Assembly: GCF_007672725.1 (NCBI RefSeq)
Contig: NZ_VDTC01000007.1
Span: forward strand, 1-64,000
Reading direction: 5' to 3'
DNA from: Corynebacterium aurimucosum ATCC 700975
GTDB taxonomy: Bacteria; Actinomycetota; Actinomycetes; Mycobacteriales; Mycobacteriaceae
DNA: 64,000 bases
Shown here: piece after piece, positions 16,435-25,331 of the stretch
How the letters are laid out: each line of letters begins with the position of its first letter
How positions within the stretch are numbered: position 1 is the stretch's first letter
Made by a program: the position numbers and the translations under genes
Notes under the pieces: model-generated
Seen by the model: the letters and a program-made list of their open reading frames with translations, nothing else
Told to the model about the DNA's origin: nothing
The model's database searches: none

Positions 16435-17052
16435 CTAGGCCGGCCACACACCGGATGTACCGCGACGGTGCGAGCCCACGAGGTGGGCATCGACCATGCC
16501 GATGGCCTCCATGAGTGAGAAGCACGTTACTGGGCCGACAAACTTGAACCCGGCCTTCTTTAAAGCCTTGGACATGTCCAAGGCTTCTTGCGTGTATTTA
16601 GGGATGTCTTCTTCGCGCTCCGGTGCGATGGTCTCTTCCGGCAAGAAGCTCCAGATGAACTCATCGAGTCCGCCCTGCTCTCTTAAGGCCACCGTGGCCT
16701 TCGCGTTGGCGAGTACCGCATTGATCTTGAGGCGGTTCCGGATGATTCCAGGATTATTCATCAGGCGCTCCACTTCCTCCTCGCCGAAGCTTGCCAGAAG
16801 GTCAGCATCAAACCCCACGAAAGCGGCGCGGAAGGCTTCGCGTTTGCGCAGAACGATCTCCCAGCTCAGCCCAGCCTGGAAGCCCTCCAAACAGAGGCGC
16901 TCTAGCAGTGCGGATTCCTCATGGATGGGCATACCCCATTCGGTGTCGTAGTACTCCTTGAGGAGTGGGGAGGTCATTGCCCAAGCAGGGCGGCCGAGCC
17001 CCGCGGAGTCAAAAACAAGTCTCGTATCGTTTGCCATCTGTGTACTAGTCAT
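16435..17052 (-). CDS. tag: DNA-3-methyladenine glycosylase I
   Basis: A 205-residue base-excision repair glycosylase for 3-methyladenine. LCLEGFQAGLSWEIVLRKRE includes the catalytic glutamate region (E38 of E. coli Tag), and KALKKAGFKFVGPVTCFSLMEAIGMV is diagnostic. Of the four zinc ligands known in E. coli Tag (C4, H17, H175, C179) only the C-terminal histidine is kept: the first cysteine is replaced in GRPAW, the first histidine is a tyrosine (EYYDTEWG) and the last cysteine is a serine (HLVGS). It pairs with ogt 41 bases away as an alkylation-repair couple. Confidence 0.92.
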   Translation of the reverse strand: MTSTQMANDTRLVFDSAGLGRPAWAMTSPLLKEYYDTEWGMPIHEESALLERLCLEGFQAGLSWEIVLRKREAFRAAFVGFDADLLASFGEEEVERLMNNPGIIRNRLKINAVLANAKATVALREQGGLDEFIWSFLPEETIAPEREEDIPKYTQEALDMSKALKKAGFKFVGPVTCFSLMEAIGMVDAHLVGSHRRGTSGVWPA

Positions 17053-17093
17053 GCCTTTTTAGACTGCAGAAGTTATTCATCGGTTCCCCAGGG

Positions 17094-17630
17094 CTACCCG
17101 TGGTTGCCAAGGGCTCTCTGCGGATTAGTGCCGCAGCACGCGGCCTCGTGGTCCAGAAGCATCTGCTTCGCGGCTGCGCCTCCGCGATAGGAACCCACAC
17201 CGCCGCCAGCCGGTACGACGCGGTGACACGGCACCACAATAGGAAGCGGGTTGGTGGCACAGGCGCTCCCCGCGGCACGTGCGGCCTGCGCGCTACCGGC
17301 GGCGGTGGCAAGAGTCGAATAGGTCCAACGTTCCCCGAATGGGATATCGCGCAGAGCACGCTGCGCCCGATCCCGGAAGGTGCGCGGGGACTCAGGCACG
17401 GCGAGAAGCAGCTCAAAATCCCTCCGCGTGCCGGCAAAATACTCGGCAATTTGTTGAGAGGCGTCGACAAGCACCGCGCCCGCAGAGCCAGGTTCGGTGA
17501 CATCCGTGAGGCGTTGCATGCTTCTAAGATCCGGAGATTCGCCGTCGAAATACACATGAGATAAACCTCGCGCAGATCCCACGAGGGTGAGGCAACCTAG
17601 AGGCGTGTTCGTAGTGGTCCACGTAAGCAT
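17094..17630 (-). CDS. ogt: Methylated-DNA-protein-cysteine methyltransferase
   Basis: A 178-residue suicide repair protein that removes methyl groups from O6-methylguanine. The active site IVVPCHRVVP has the acceptor cysteine at residue 135; FRDRAQRALRDIPFGERWTYSTLA is the helix-turn-helix and G-x-x-A-A-R-A-x-G-x-A (QAARAAGSA) follows. The ATG at 17628-17630 is preferred; the frame continues open far upstream but that part only mirrors the opposite-strand DoxX gene. It lies directly upstream of tag on the same strand, so the two repair genes are probably co-transcribed. Confidence 0.92.
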   Translation of the reverse strand: MLTWTTTNTPLGCLTLVGSARGLSHVYFDGESPDLRSMQRLTDVTEPGSAGAVLVDASQQIAEYFAGTRRDFELLLAVPESPRTFRDRAQRALRDIPFGERWTYSTLATAAGSAQAARAAGSACATNPLPIVVPCHRVVPAGGGVGSYRGGAAAKQMLLDHEAACCGTNPQRALGNHG

Positions 17631-17685
17631 GCTGGGTGGGGAGTCCTTTCGGAGGGAGGTGGCTATCCAGGGTAGTCTATGAACC

Positions 17686-18099
17686 ATGAATAGACCCGCC
17701 GTACGCGATGCCGCGCTCCTCATCTTCCGCGCGGTGCTGGGAGTAATCTTCGTGGCGCACGGCGTGGACAAGATGTTCTTTAGCGGGATGGACGAAATTA
17801 CCGGGCAGTTCTCCGCCATGGGGGTCCCACAGCCGCAGACCTCGGCATACTTGGCTGCCTTCGCGGAAATGCTGGGCGGGGCGGCCCTGGTGGTAGGCCT
17901 TCTCACGACCTTTGTTGCGGGGGCTTTAGCGCTGCTCATGGCGTGCGCATTGTATTTCGTGCACATCGGTAACGGTCTCTTCGCGGCCGATGGCGGCATC
18001 GAGTACCCGCTGGTTCTCATCGTGTCATTGCTCATGATCGTGGTCTTCGGTTCCGGCCGGGCGAGCGTGGATGGAGTGCTGAGCCGTGCTGACGCATGA
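17686..18099 (+). CDS. DoxX-family membrane protein
   Basis: A 137-residue protein with four predicted helices and the family opening RDAALLIFRAVLGVIFVAHGVDKMFF, plus a G-x(n)-E-x-x-G-G segment (AFAEMLGGAALVVGLL). DoxX proteins are linked to redox or thiol stress in mycobacteria (membrane oxidoreductase complex), but the biochemical role is not settled. TAGTCT at 17670 may be a -10 box giving a near-leaderless message. It overlaps the next gene by 14 bases. Confidence 0.85.
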   Translation: MNRPAVRDAALLIFRAVLGVIFVAHGVDKMFFSGMDEITGQFSAMGVPQPQTSAYLAAFAEMLGGAALVVGLLTTFVAGALALLMACALYFVHIGNGLFAADGGIEYPLVLIVSLLMIVVFGSGRASVDGVLSRADA

Positions 18100-18775
18100 G
18101 CAAGTGCAGGCAGCGATTTCCGCGCAGTTAGACGGGGAAGCCCCGCAGCTGTCGCCTGACGTCATCGAGGCACACGTTTCCAGCTGCCCAGACTGTGCGG
18201 CCTTCCGGGACAAGGCAGCGGCTCTATCCCGGTCGTTGAGCCTTGTGGAACCGGATGGAGCACCGCCGCAGGATCTATCCGAGGTAATCCTCGCTGGCGT
18301 GGAGCCAGAATGGCAGCGAGCTTCGAGCACCCGGCAGGCTTCGCTGTCGTTGGCGCGAGTAGCCCTCGGTGTGCTGTCCGTGGCATTTCTTGTGTGGGCG
18401 ATTGTGGTCGTCGTCAGTGCTTCGGGTTTGACCACCCTGGAGAGCGAAGGGACCCTTGCAGAAGGCGCTGACCCGGAGCGCGCGCGCCTGTTGATCGAGG
18501 CCGCAGCACTGCGCTTCGGCCTTGCCAGCGGTTTGGGTTTTGCTGCATGGCGCCCTGCCTCAGCGCCCGGATTGCTGCCGGTGGCGTGCACAATGTTCGC
18601 GTTCCTGTGCGGCTTTACCATGCGCGATTTTGCCCTGGGCAGCGTCGCCGCGGGGCAGCTTTATATCCTCATCGGCACCGGGCTCGCCACCGCCTGCCTG
18701 GGCTGGGCTTGGGCGGCGGACCGGGGGTTCCTGCTGCGGGACGTTTATCGGACGCTATCTGCTAGCCCGCGTTAG
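18086..18775 (+). CDS. Zinc-finger (zf-HC2) anti-sigma-like membrane protein
   Basis: A 229-residue protein. The N-terminus has an H-x3-C-x2-C knuckle (EAHVSSCPDCAAF) as in anti-sigma factors, followed by about five hydrophobic segments from residue 90 on. There is no sigma-factor gene beside it. Its GTG start lies inside the DoxX gene (14-base overlap), so the two are coupled. The redox-sensitive zinc knuckle and DoxX partner suggest a redox-responsive membrane complex, which is inference. It is convergent with pmt (stops overlap by four bases). Confidence 0.7.
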   Translation: MLTHEQVQAAISAQLDGEAPQLSPDVIEAHVSSCPDCAAFRDKAAALSRSLSLVEPDGAPPQDLSEVILAGVEPEWQRASSTRQASLSLARVALGVLSVAFLVWAIVVVVSASGLTTLESEGTLAEGADPERARLLIEAAALRFGLASGLGFAAWRPASAPGLLPVACTMFAFLCGFTMRDFALGSVAAGQLYILIGTGLATACLGWAWAADRGFLLRDVYRTLSASPR

Positions 18776-20385
18776 GTCCACGACGGCAGCCACATGATGG
18801 AGTTGTACCAAGAATCCGGGATCATGTAGCCGTAGAGAATCGGGGAGAAGTAGGCAAACATCGCTACAACGAGTGCGGCGTAGCACACCGTGATGAAGGT
18901 GCCCAGCGGCATCGCGGAACCGAAGAGCCTTGCGAGCCAGTGCCATTCCAGTTTGCGGCCGCGCCCGATCATTTGGCCCAAGGCCAACGCGATGAGCACG
19001 ATGATGAACGGGATAAACGCCGTGGCATAAAAGAAGTACATCTGGCGGTCGAAGACCGCTAGCCAGGGTAGGAAACCCGCCGCGGCGCCCACGAGCGGAA
19101 TGAGGAAGGCGCGGTTGCGGCGCACGAGCAAGGACCACAGTCCCCACAGCACCGCTGGAATGACCAGCCACCAAATGGCCGGGGTGCCAAACAGGTACAG
19201 CATCTTGCGGCAGGATCCGCCGTCGCCACAGGAAATGTCAGTGGAGGAGTAGTAGAGGATGGGGCGCGCGGCCACCAGCCAGGCCCACGGCTTGGAATCC
19301 CAGGGGTGGCTGTGGCCGCCTGAAGTGGTCAAGGAGGCGTGGAATTCCAGCACGGAGGAGTGGTAGTAGAACCAGCCGGCGAGCGGCTCGGGGAGGTTGA
19401 GTAGCCAGGACCCTTCTTCGATAGTGCCGTCCACCTTGGCGTGGCGGTAGACGGCGGTTTCATCGGCGAACCAAGCGCGCCATGACCACGCGTAGAGCGC
19501 TACAGGAACCGCGACGATGGAGGCGAGGGCCGCGGGCGTATCGCGTACCAGCGTGCCCACGATGTAGCGGCGCACTCCATAAAGACGGCGCAGCGCGAGG
19601 TCCGAGAAGACGCTCATGAGGCCGAAGAACATGATGTAGTACAGGCCTGACCACTTCACAGAAAGTGTTAGCCCCAGGAAGACACCGGCCGCAAAGCGCC
19701 ACCACCGGAAACCAAAACGAGGACCGAAGTCGGAATCACCCATGGTGCCCGAAAGGAAAGCGGCGTGGAGGCGCTCGCGCATCTGCTGGTGGTCGCGTGC
19801 CAAGGCCCACGCGGCGGCAACCACAAAGAAGACTTGGAAGATGTCGAGCATGCCAAACTTGGAGGCCACGAGAAGCACACCATCGCACACTGCGAGCAGA
19901 CCGGCTAGGAAGCCAACCTGCCACGAACCGGACAATCGGCGAGCCAGCGCCATAGTCAGCAGGACCGTGCCCACGCCAAAGAGCGCGGCCATGCAGCGCC
20001 AGCCCAATGGGGTGTAGCCGAAGAGGGCCTCTGAAATCGCAACAATCTGCTTGGCCAGCGGTGGGTGGACGACGAGGCCATAACCCGGATTGGACTCAAT
20101 ACCGCCGATAAAAAGGTTATGCCAGCTGGTAACCATGTCCCAGGCCTGCGGCACGTAGTGCTTCTCATCGAAGACGGGCGTGCCTTCGGAGACCGGGGAG
20201 GTCAGGCCAATGAAGCGCGTGAGGAAAGCCAGCGCCGCGATGATCGCGGTGCTGATCGTGTCAGCCGTGGTCCAGACATAGGGCCGGGGAGCAGGAGGCG
20301 CTGGCCGGGTATGGGCGCCGCGTGCGATAGACGGACGCGGGCGCTTGATGCGGCCAGATCGATCGGTAGGGGTTGCGATACTCAC
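18772..20385 (-). CDS. pmt: Protein O-mannosyltransferase (dolichyl-phosphate-mannose type)
   Basis: A 537-residue multispanning GT39 enzyme that transfers mannose from polyprenyl-phosphate-mannose to exported proteins. The acidic DE pair in the first outer loop (VFDEKHYVPQAWDM) is the catalytic motif, followed by VVHPPLAKQIVAISE and a C-terminal PMT_4TM region. It corresponds to cg1014 and Rv1002c and sits, as there, divergent from rsmI. An N-terminal basic cytoplasmic stretch of about 45 residues precedes the first helix. Substrates would be secreted proteins such as Rpf2-type and lipoproteins. Confidence 0.93.
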   Translation of the reverse strand: MSIATPTDRSGRIKRPRPSIARGAHTRPAPPAPRPYVWTTADTISTAIIAALAFLTRFIGLTSPVSEGTPVFDEKHYVPQAWDMVTSWHNLFIGGIESNPGYGLVVHPPLAKQIVAISEALFGYTPLGWRCMAALFGVGTVLLTMALARRLSGSWQVGFLAGLLAVCDGVLLVASKFGMLDIFQVFFVVAAAWALARDHQQMRERLHAAFLSGTMGDSDFGPRFGFRWWRFAAGVFLGLTLSVKWSGLYYIMFFGLMSVFSDLALRRLYGVRRYIVGTLVRDTPAALASIVAVPVALYAWSWRAWFADETAVYRHAKVDGTIEEGSWLLNLPEPLAGWFYYHSSVLEFHASLTTSGGHSHPWDSKPWAWLVAARPILYYSSTDISCGDGGSCRKMLYLFGTPAIWWLVIPAVLWGLWSLLVRRNRAFLIPLVGAAAGFLPWLAVFDRQMYFFYATAFIPFIIVLIALALGQMIGRGRKLEWHWLARLFGSAMPLGTFITVCYAALVVAMFAYFSPILYGYMIPDSWYNSIMWLPSWT

Positions 20386-20423
20386 TCGGATGAGTCTAGC
20401 GTGCGTGTGCCATGCTGGGGAGT

Positions 20424-21272
20424 ATGAGTCTTCAGCTTGAACCCTTGCCGCGTGGGGTCATCCTTGCCGCCACGCCGCTGGGAAACCCCGGTGACGCTTC
20501 GGCCCGCTTGATGCAAGCATTGGGCCACGCAGATGTAATTGCCGCAGAAGATACCCGCCGCGTTCGCAATCTGGCCCAGGCGTTGGGGGTGGAGATCCGC
20601 GGCAGGGTGGTGTCCAATTTCGACCACAACGAAGAGGAGCGTTCGCGCGCTCTCGTCGCCGCCGCCCGGACCGGGACAGTGCTCGTGGTGTCCGACGCCG
20701 GTATGCCTCTGGTGTCTGATCCTGGGCACTCCATCGTCACCGCAGCAGTGGAAGCAGACGTGCCCGTGACCTGCTTCCCAGGACCCTCGGCGGTGCCGAC
20801 GGCTCTTGCGCTGTCTGGTTTGGGGGTGGGGCATTTTCTCTTCGATGCCTTCCCGCCGCGCAAGCCTGGGCCGCGCAAGGCGTGGCTGGAGTCCTTGGTG
20901 GGGGAACAGCGCGCGATTGCGTTCTTCGAGTCCCCGCACCGTTTGGCGCAGACGCTTGGCGACGCCTCCGCGATCCTCGGCGCCGACCGTCGCGCCGCTG
21001 TGTGCCGGGAGCTGACGAAGACCTATGAGGAGATTAAGCGAGGCTGCCTAGGCGAGCTCGCGGAGTGGGCTGAAGAGAATGCGCGGGGCGAAATCACCGT
21101 AGTAATCGAGGGCGGTGAGGCCGCGCCCGTGTCGATGGAGACCCTCGTTGAGCAGGTCCAGACAGAAGTAGAGCGGGGTGTGCGTGCCAAGGATGCGTGC
21201 AAGAAGGCGGCAGCGGGAACAGCATGGTCCAACCGTGAGCTCTATGACGCTTACCTTGCTGCGCGCGGCTGA
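20424..21272 (+). CDS. rsmI: 16S rRNA (cytidine-1402-2'-O)-methyltransferase RsmI
   Basis: About 282 residues. A tetrapyrrole-methylase fold enzyme with GVILAATPLGNPGDAS, AAEDTRRVRNL, VVSDAGMPLVSDPG and FPGPSAVPTALALSG, the RsmI signatures. It methylates the decoding-centre cytidine. Start ATG 20424 gives the family N-terminus (LQLEPLPRGVILAATPLGN); ATG 20412 is also in frame. The spacer to the divergent pmt gene is very short, so the message may be leaderless. The 296-base spacer after it holds the betP promoter. Confidence 0.93.
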   Translation: MSLQLEPLPRGVILAATPLGNPGDASARLMQALGHADVIAAEDTRRVRNLAQALGVEIRGRVVSNFDHNEEERSRALVAAARTGTVLVVSDAGMPLVSDPGHSIVTAAVEADVPVTCFPGPSAVPTALALSGLGVGHFLFDAFPPRKPGPRKAWLESLVGEQRAIAFFESPHRLAQTLGDASAILGADRRAAVCRELTKTYEEIKRGCLGELAEWAEENARGEITVVIEGGEAAPVSMETLVEQVQTEVERGVRAKDACKKAAAGTAWSNRELYDAYLAARG

Positions 21273-21525
21273 GCACCACCTCAGGTTTCTGGTGATGACC
21301 GTCTCTTTTCGGGCAATCGTTATGGCATCGTTATTCGCAGAAAGGTTGAGGGAGCCTGGGCGGTAGCCGGAGACAGAGCCGGATTGTATGGACACGCTGC
21401 ACAGTTGGCGCACAGAATGGTGCTGAAGGGTGTGCACTGTGTGGAGAAGTGCTTGGAGGATATTGCCCGCCTTCCGAGCGCTGCGGCTGTGAAATAAGCC
21501 CGCTGTGCAGCTTTTTTATGAGCGC

Positions 21526-21560
21526 TATGGTTTGACTAGTTGATGGGACAGCACCATGGT
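21526..21560 (+). promoter_or_regulatory. Candidate betP promoter
   Basis: Two overlapping possibilities are visible. TTGACT (21532-21537), 17 bases, then CATGGT (21555-21560) would start transcription at the betP ATG (leaderless). Alternatively TATGGT (21526-21531) is the -10 of a start about 30 bases upstream. ATGGTTTGA occurs twice (21527 and 21556), so a direct-repeat operator is also possible. betP of C. glutamicum is controlled by MtrA, but I cannot assign an MtrA box here. Confidence 0.4.
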
Positions 21561-21568
21561 TTGAAGGT

Positions 21569-23410
21569 ATGACAGACTCGACCAATACAGACAATGTGAA
21601 GGACACGGGGGTGTCTTCGGCCGCCTCCCAAGAACAAAGCTCGCCGGCCGCGTCGGATGATTACCGCACTGTCGACGAGCGCCTAGAGGCGACGTCAGCT
21701 ACGAGCCAGCTTCAGGACATGCTCACCAATAAGGAGTTTGATCCTTCGGCTGCAGCTTTGCCCGTAGAAGCAGAAGAGGACGACAAATTTGGGCCCGGTG
21801 GCATCGACTCACCGATTGATTGGAGCATCGTCGGTATCGCGGGCCTCCTCATCGCTGCCTTCGTGGCATGGGGACTGGTCGCGCCGGAGAGCTTCGGTTC
21901 ATTCTCCAGCAACGCTCTCAACTTTGTGGTGACAAACTTTGGCTGGGCTTATGTGCTCTTCGGCACCATCTTCGTTATTTTTGTCATCTGCATCGCGGCC
22001 TCTAAGTTCGGCACCATTCGTTTGGGCAAGATCAACGAGGAGCCGGAATTCTCCACGGTCTCGTGGATTGCGATGATGTTCGCGGCTGGCATGGGCATCG
22101 GCCTGATGTTCTACGGCGCTTCCGAGCCGCTCAACTATTTTAAGAACGGAGTTCCCGGACACGGTGAGCACGAGGTGGGAACCTCAATGGCTACGGCCAT
22201 GTTCCACTGGACTCTGCACCCGTGGGCGGTTTATGCCATCGTTGGCCTCGCCATCGCTTATTCCACCTTCCGTATCGGCCGTAAGCAGCTGTTGAGCCAG
22301 GCCTTTGTGCCGCTCATCGGCCAGCGTGCTGCCGACGGCGCCGTGGGCAAGATCATTGATATCTTGGCCATCTTCGCCACTGTCTTCGGCACTGCTTGCT
22401 CGTTGGGGCTAGGTGCTATGCAGATCCAGGCGGGCCTGGAAGCGTCCGGAATTATTGAGAACCCCACGCAGAGCGTCGTGATTGGCATCGTTGTGGTACT
22501 GACTTTGGCCTTTATCTTGTCGGCCATGTCTGGTGTGGGCAAAGGCATTCAGTACCTCTCTAACGCCAACATGGTCCTGGCAGCTCTGCTGGCCATTTTC
22601 GTGTTCATCTTTGGCCCGACGGTGTCGATTCTGAACCAGATTCCGGGCTCCATCGGTAACTACCTGGCGAACTTCACCGAGATGATCGCTCGTACTGCTG
22701 AGTCCGACAATGGAACCGCTGGCGAATGGTTGTCGACGTGGACAATCTTCTACTGGGCTTGGTGGGTTTCCTGGTCGCCGTTTGTTGGCATGTTCCTTGC
22801 GCGCATTTCCCGCGGCCGTTCTGTCCGCGAATTCTGCATTGGTGTGCTCTTGGTTCCCGCCGGTGTCTCCACCGTATGGTTCGCCATCTTCGGTGGTACG
22901 GCTATCCACATGGAGCAAAACGGCAACTCCATCTCTGGCGACTCTGCTGAGCAAGAACTGTTCAACCTCCTGCAGAACCTGCCTGGTGGTTTCGTTGCGG
23001 GCATCGTTGCCGCCCTGCTGCTGGCCACGTTCTTCATCACGTCGGCCGACTCGGCGTCGACAGTCATGGGCTCGATGTCCCAGTCCGGTGCAACCACCGC
23101 TAAGCCGTGGCTATCCGCGGCATGGGGTGTGCTCACTGCAGCCGTCGGCCTGACCCTGCTGCTGTCGAGCGAGGATTCCCTGTCGAACCTGCAGAATGTC
23201 ACCATCGTGGCAGCACTGCCATTCCTCTTCATCCTTGTCGGGCTCATGTTCGCTATCTTCAAGGACTTGCGCAATGACGTGATTTACCGCGAGTACCGCG
23301 AATCCCAGGCCTTCCAGCGCAAGATGGCGCGTGAGCGTCGCCTGCACCGCGAATTCCAGCGCGAACAGGCCTTCAAGGCCCGCCGTCGCCAGCACAGCCA
23401 CAAGAACTAG
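21569..23410 (+). CDS. betP: Glycine betaine transporter BetP (BCCT family)
   Basis: A 613-residue sodium-coupled osmolyte carrier. The glycine stretch [20 protein letters not shown], the coupling region [23 protein letters not shown], the tryptophan-rich [25 protein letters not shown] and [10 protein letters not shown] match C. glutamicum BetP almost residue for residue. The N-terminal tail of about 60 residues is acidic and the C-terminal tail ([18 protein letters not shown] and on) is a strongly basic helix, the osmosensing part of BetP. It sits between rsmI and metS, as in C. glutamicum. Confidence 0.95.
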   Translation: MTDSTNTDNVKDTGVSSAASQEQSSPAASDDYRTVDERLEATSATSQLQDMLTNKEFDPSAAALPVEAEEDDKFGPGGIDSPIDWSIVGIAGLLIAAFVAWGLVAPESFGSFSSNALNFVVTNFGWAYVLFGTIFVIFVICIAASKFGTIRLGKINEEPEFSTVSWIAMMFAAGMGIGLMFYGASEPLNYFKNGVPGHGEHEVGTSMATAMFHWTLHPWAVYAIVGLAIAYSTFRIGRKQLLSQAFVPLIGQRAADGAVGKIIDILAIFATVFGTACSLGLGAMQIQAGLEASGIIENPTQSVVIGIVVVLTLAFILSAMSGVGKGIQYLSNANMVLAALLAIFVFIFGPTVSILNQIPGSIGNYLANFTEMIARTAESDNGTAGEWLSTWTIFYWAWWVSWSPFVGMFLARISRGRSVREFCIGVLLVPAGVSTVWFAIFGGTAIHMEQNGNSISGDSAEQELFNLLQNLPGGFVAGIVAALLLATFFITSADSASTVMGSMSQSGATTAKPWLSAAWGVLTAAVGLTLLLSSEDSLSNLQNVTIVAALPFLFILVGLMFAIFKDLRNDVIYREYRESQAFQRKMARERRLHREFQREQAFKARRRQHSHKN

Positions 23411-23438
23411 TTCTGGCGCGCGAGCTTTTCTCCTCTGC

Positions 23439-23469
23439 ACCCCCTCACTGCATTGCCGGTGAGGGGGTG
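23439..23469 (+). terminator. Hairpin between betP and metG
   Basis: An 11-bp perfect stem CACCCCCTCAC (23439-23449) with GTGAGGGGGTG (23459-23469) and a nine-base loop. No proper T run follows, so termination may be partial. The hairpin ends 18 bases before the metG ATG and could also affect its translation. Confidence 0.55.
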
Positions 23470-23487
23470 TTCGATAGAGTAGAGGCC

Positions 23488-25320
23488 ATGACTGAGACAG
23501 TTGTCGTTAATGTTGCTTGGCCCTATGCCAACGGACCCCGCCACATCGGACACGTGGCGGGCTTCGGTGTTCCTTCCGACGTGTTCGCCCGTTTCCAGCG
23601 AATGCGTGGCAACGACGTCCTCATGGTTTCTGGTACCGATGAACACGGCACCCCGCTGCTGGTTCAGGCGGACAAGGAAGGCGTGACGGTGCGTGAGTTG
23701 GCGGATCGCTACAACCGCCAGATCGTCACCGACCTGGCTGGGCTCGGCCTGTCTTATGACCTCTTTACCCGCACCACGACGCGCAACCACTACGCGGTGG
23801 TGCAGGAGCTGTTCAAGGGACTCTACGAGAACGGCTACATGATTAAGGAGACCACCCAGGGTGCGATCTCGCCGTCCACTGGCCGCACTTTGCCGGACCG
23901 GTACATTGAGGGCACCTGCCCGTTGTGTGGCGCCGATGGCGCGCGCGGTGACCAGTGCGATAACTGCGGTAACCAGCTCGATCCGGTGGACCTGATTAAC
24001 CCAGTATCCAAGATCAACGGCGAGACTCCGGAGTTTATTGACACCGAGCACTTCCTGCTGGATCTGCCTGCGGTCAAGGAGGTCCTCGAAGAGTGGTTGA
24101 AGACTCGTGAGGATTGGCGCCCCAATGTTCTCAAGTTCTCCCTCAACCTGCTGGAGGACATGCGCCCGCGCACCATGACCCGAGACATCGACTGGGGAAT
24201 TCCCATTCCAGTCGAGGGCTGGGAGGACAATGGTGCGAAGAAACTCTATGTGTGGTTCGACGCGGTCATTGGTTACCTGTCTTCTTCCATCGAGTGGGCA
24301 CACCGCACCGGCAACCCGGACGCGTGGAAGGATTACTGGCAGAACCCGCAGGCGCGCCACTACTACTTCCAGGGCAAGGACAACATCACCTTCCACTCCC
24401 AGATCTGGCCGGCTGAGCTCTTGGGCTATGCGGGTAAGGGCTCCAAGGGCGGTGAGCTGCACACCTATGGTGAGCTCAACCTGCCGACGGAAATCGTGTC
24501 TTCGGAGTACCTGACCATGTCCGGGTCCAAGTTCTCCTCTTCCAAGGGCGTCGTTATCTACGTCAAGGACTTCCTTGAGGAGTTCGGTCCTGACGCGCTG
24601 CGCTACTTCATTGCCGTTGCCGGTCCGGAAAACAACGACACCGACTTCACCTGGGATGAGTTCGTGCGCCGCATTAACAACGAGCTCGCCAACGGCTGGG
24701 GCAACCTGGTTAACCGCACCGTGTCGATGGCTCACAAGAACTTCGGTGAGGTGCCGGCACCGGCCGCGCTGGAGCAGGCAGATGAGGATATCCTGTCGCT
24801 GGCGGAGGAAACCTTTGCCACCGCCGCGGGCTTCCTCGAGCAGTCCAAGTTTAAGCAAGCCATGACCGCCATCATGCACGTCGTGGGTGAGGCCAATGCC
24901 TACATCGCTGCTATGGAGCCGTGGAAGCTGGCCAAGGATGAGACCCAACGTGAGCGCCTGGCCACGGTGTTGTGGACCGCGCTGCAGGTGGTCTCCGATT
25001 GCAACGTGATGCTGACCCCGTTCCTGCCGTTTACCGCCCAAAAGGTGCACGAGACCCTGGGCCGCGAGGGGGTGTGGGCCGCACAGCCGCGCATCGAGGA
25101 AGTGGCGGATGACATGCCGGTTGAACTCGTTGGTGTTAACCTTCCGCCGGAGAATCACCCGTACCCGATCATCACGGGTGACTACTCCGCGCAGCAGGCC
25201 GTGTGGAAGCGATTCGACATAACCCCGGGTACCGCGCTGCAGAAGCCGAAGCCGCTGGTGGCTAAGCTTGACCCAGAGCTCGGTGAGACCGGCCCTGAGT
25301 GGGCCCCGGTTCAGAAGTAG
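23488..25320 (+). CDS. metG: Methionyl-tRNA synthetase
   Basis: A 610-residue class I synthetase. [18 protein letters not shown] is the HIGH region. A double zinc-knuckle insert has [18 protein letters not shown]. The KMSKS loop reads [12 protein letters not shown], a variant seen in this type of MetRS. The anticodon-binding WGNLVNRT and the C-terminal helical domain follow, with no tRNA-binding C-terminal extension. The ATG at 23488 is chosen; an upstream in-frame ATG lies inside the hairpin region. The downstream MFS gene begins 12 bases after its stop. Confidence 0.96.
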   Translation: MTETVVVNVAWPYANGPRHIGHVAGFGVPSDVFARFQRMRGNDVLMVSGTDEHGTPLLVQADKEGVTVRELADRYNRQIVTDLAGLGLSYDLFTRTTTRNHYAVVQELFKGLYENGYMIKETTQGAISPSTGRTLPDRYIEGTCPLCGADGARGDQCDNCGNQLDPVDLINPVSKINGETPEFIDTEHFLLDLPAVKEVLEEWLKTREDWRPNVLKFSLNLLEDMRPRTMTRDIDWGIPIPVEGWEDNGAKKLYVWFDAVIGYLSSSIEWAHRTGNPDAWKDYWQNPQARHYYFQGKDNITFHSQIWPAELLGYAGKGSKGGELHTYGELNLPTEIVSSEYLTMSGSKFSSSKGVVIYVKDFLEEFGPDALRYFIAVAGPENNDTDFTWDEFVRRINNELANGWGNLVNRTVSMAHKNFGEVPAPAALEQADEDILSLAEETFATAAGFLEQSKFKQAMTAIMHVVGEANAYIAAMEPWKLAKDETQRERLATVLWTALQVVSDCNVMLTPFLPFTAQKVHETLGREGVWAAQPRIEEVADDMPVELVGVNLPPENHPYPIITGDYSAQQAVWKRFDITPGTALQKPKPLVAKLDPELGETGPEWAPVQK

Positions 25321-25331
25321 AAGGGGTGGGT

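Noticed and set aside
11289-17067. The same 14-mer GCAGTCTAAAAAGG just before the start codons of the SAF gene and tag
   Set aside because: Several 14-base matches are expected by chance in 64 kb. The shared A-rich part is probably just a ribosome-binding site, so I do not treat it as a regulatory motif.
17631-18035. Upstream extension of the ogt reading frame
   Set aside because: The in-frame extension overlaps DoxX on the other strand and has no Ogt homology; the real protein begins at 17630.
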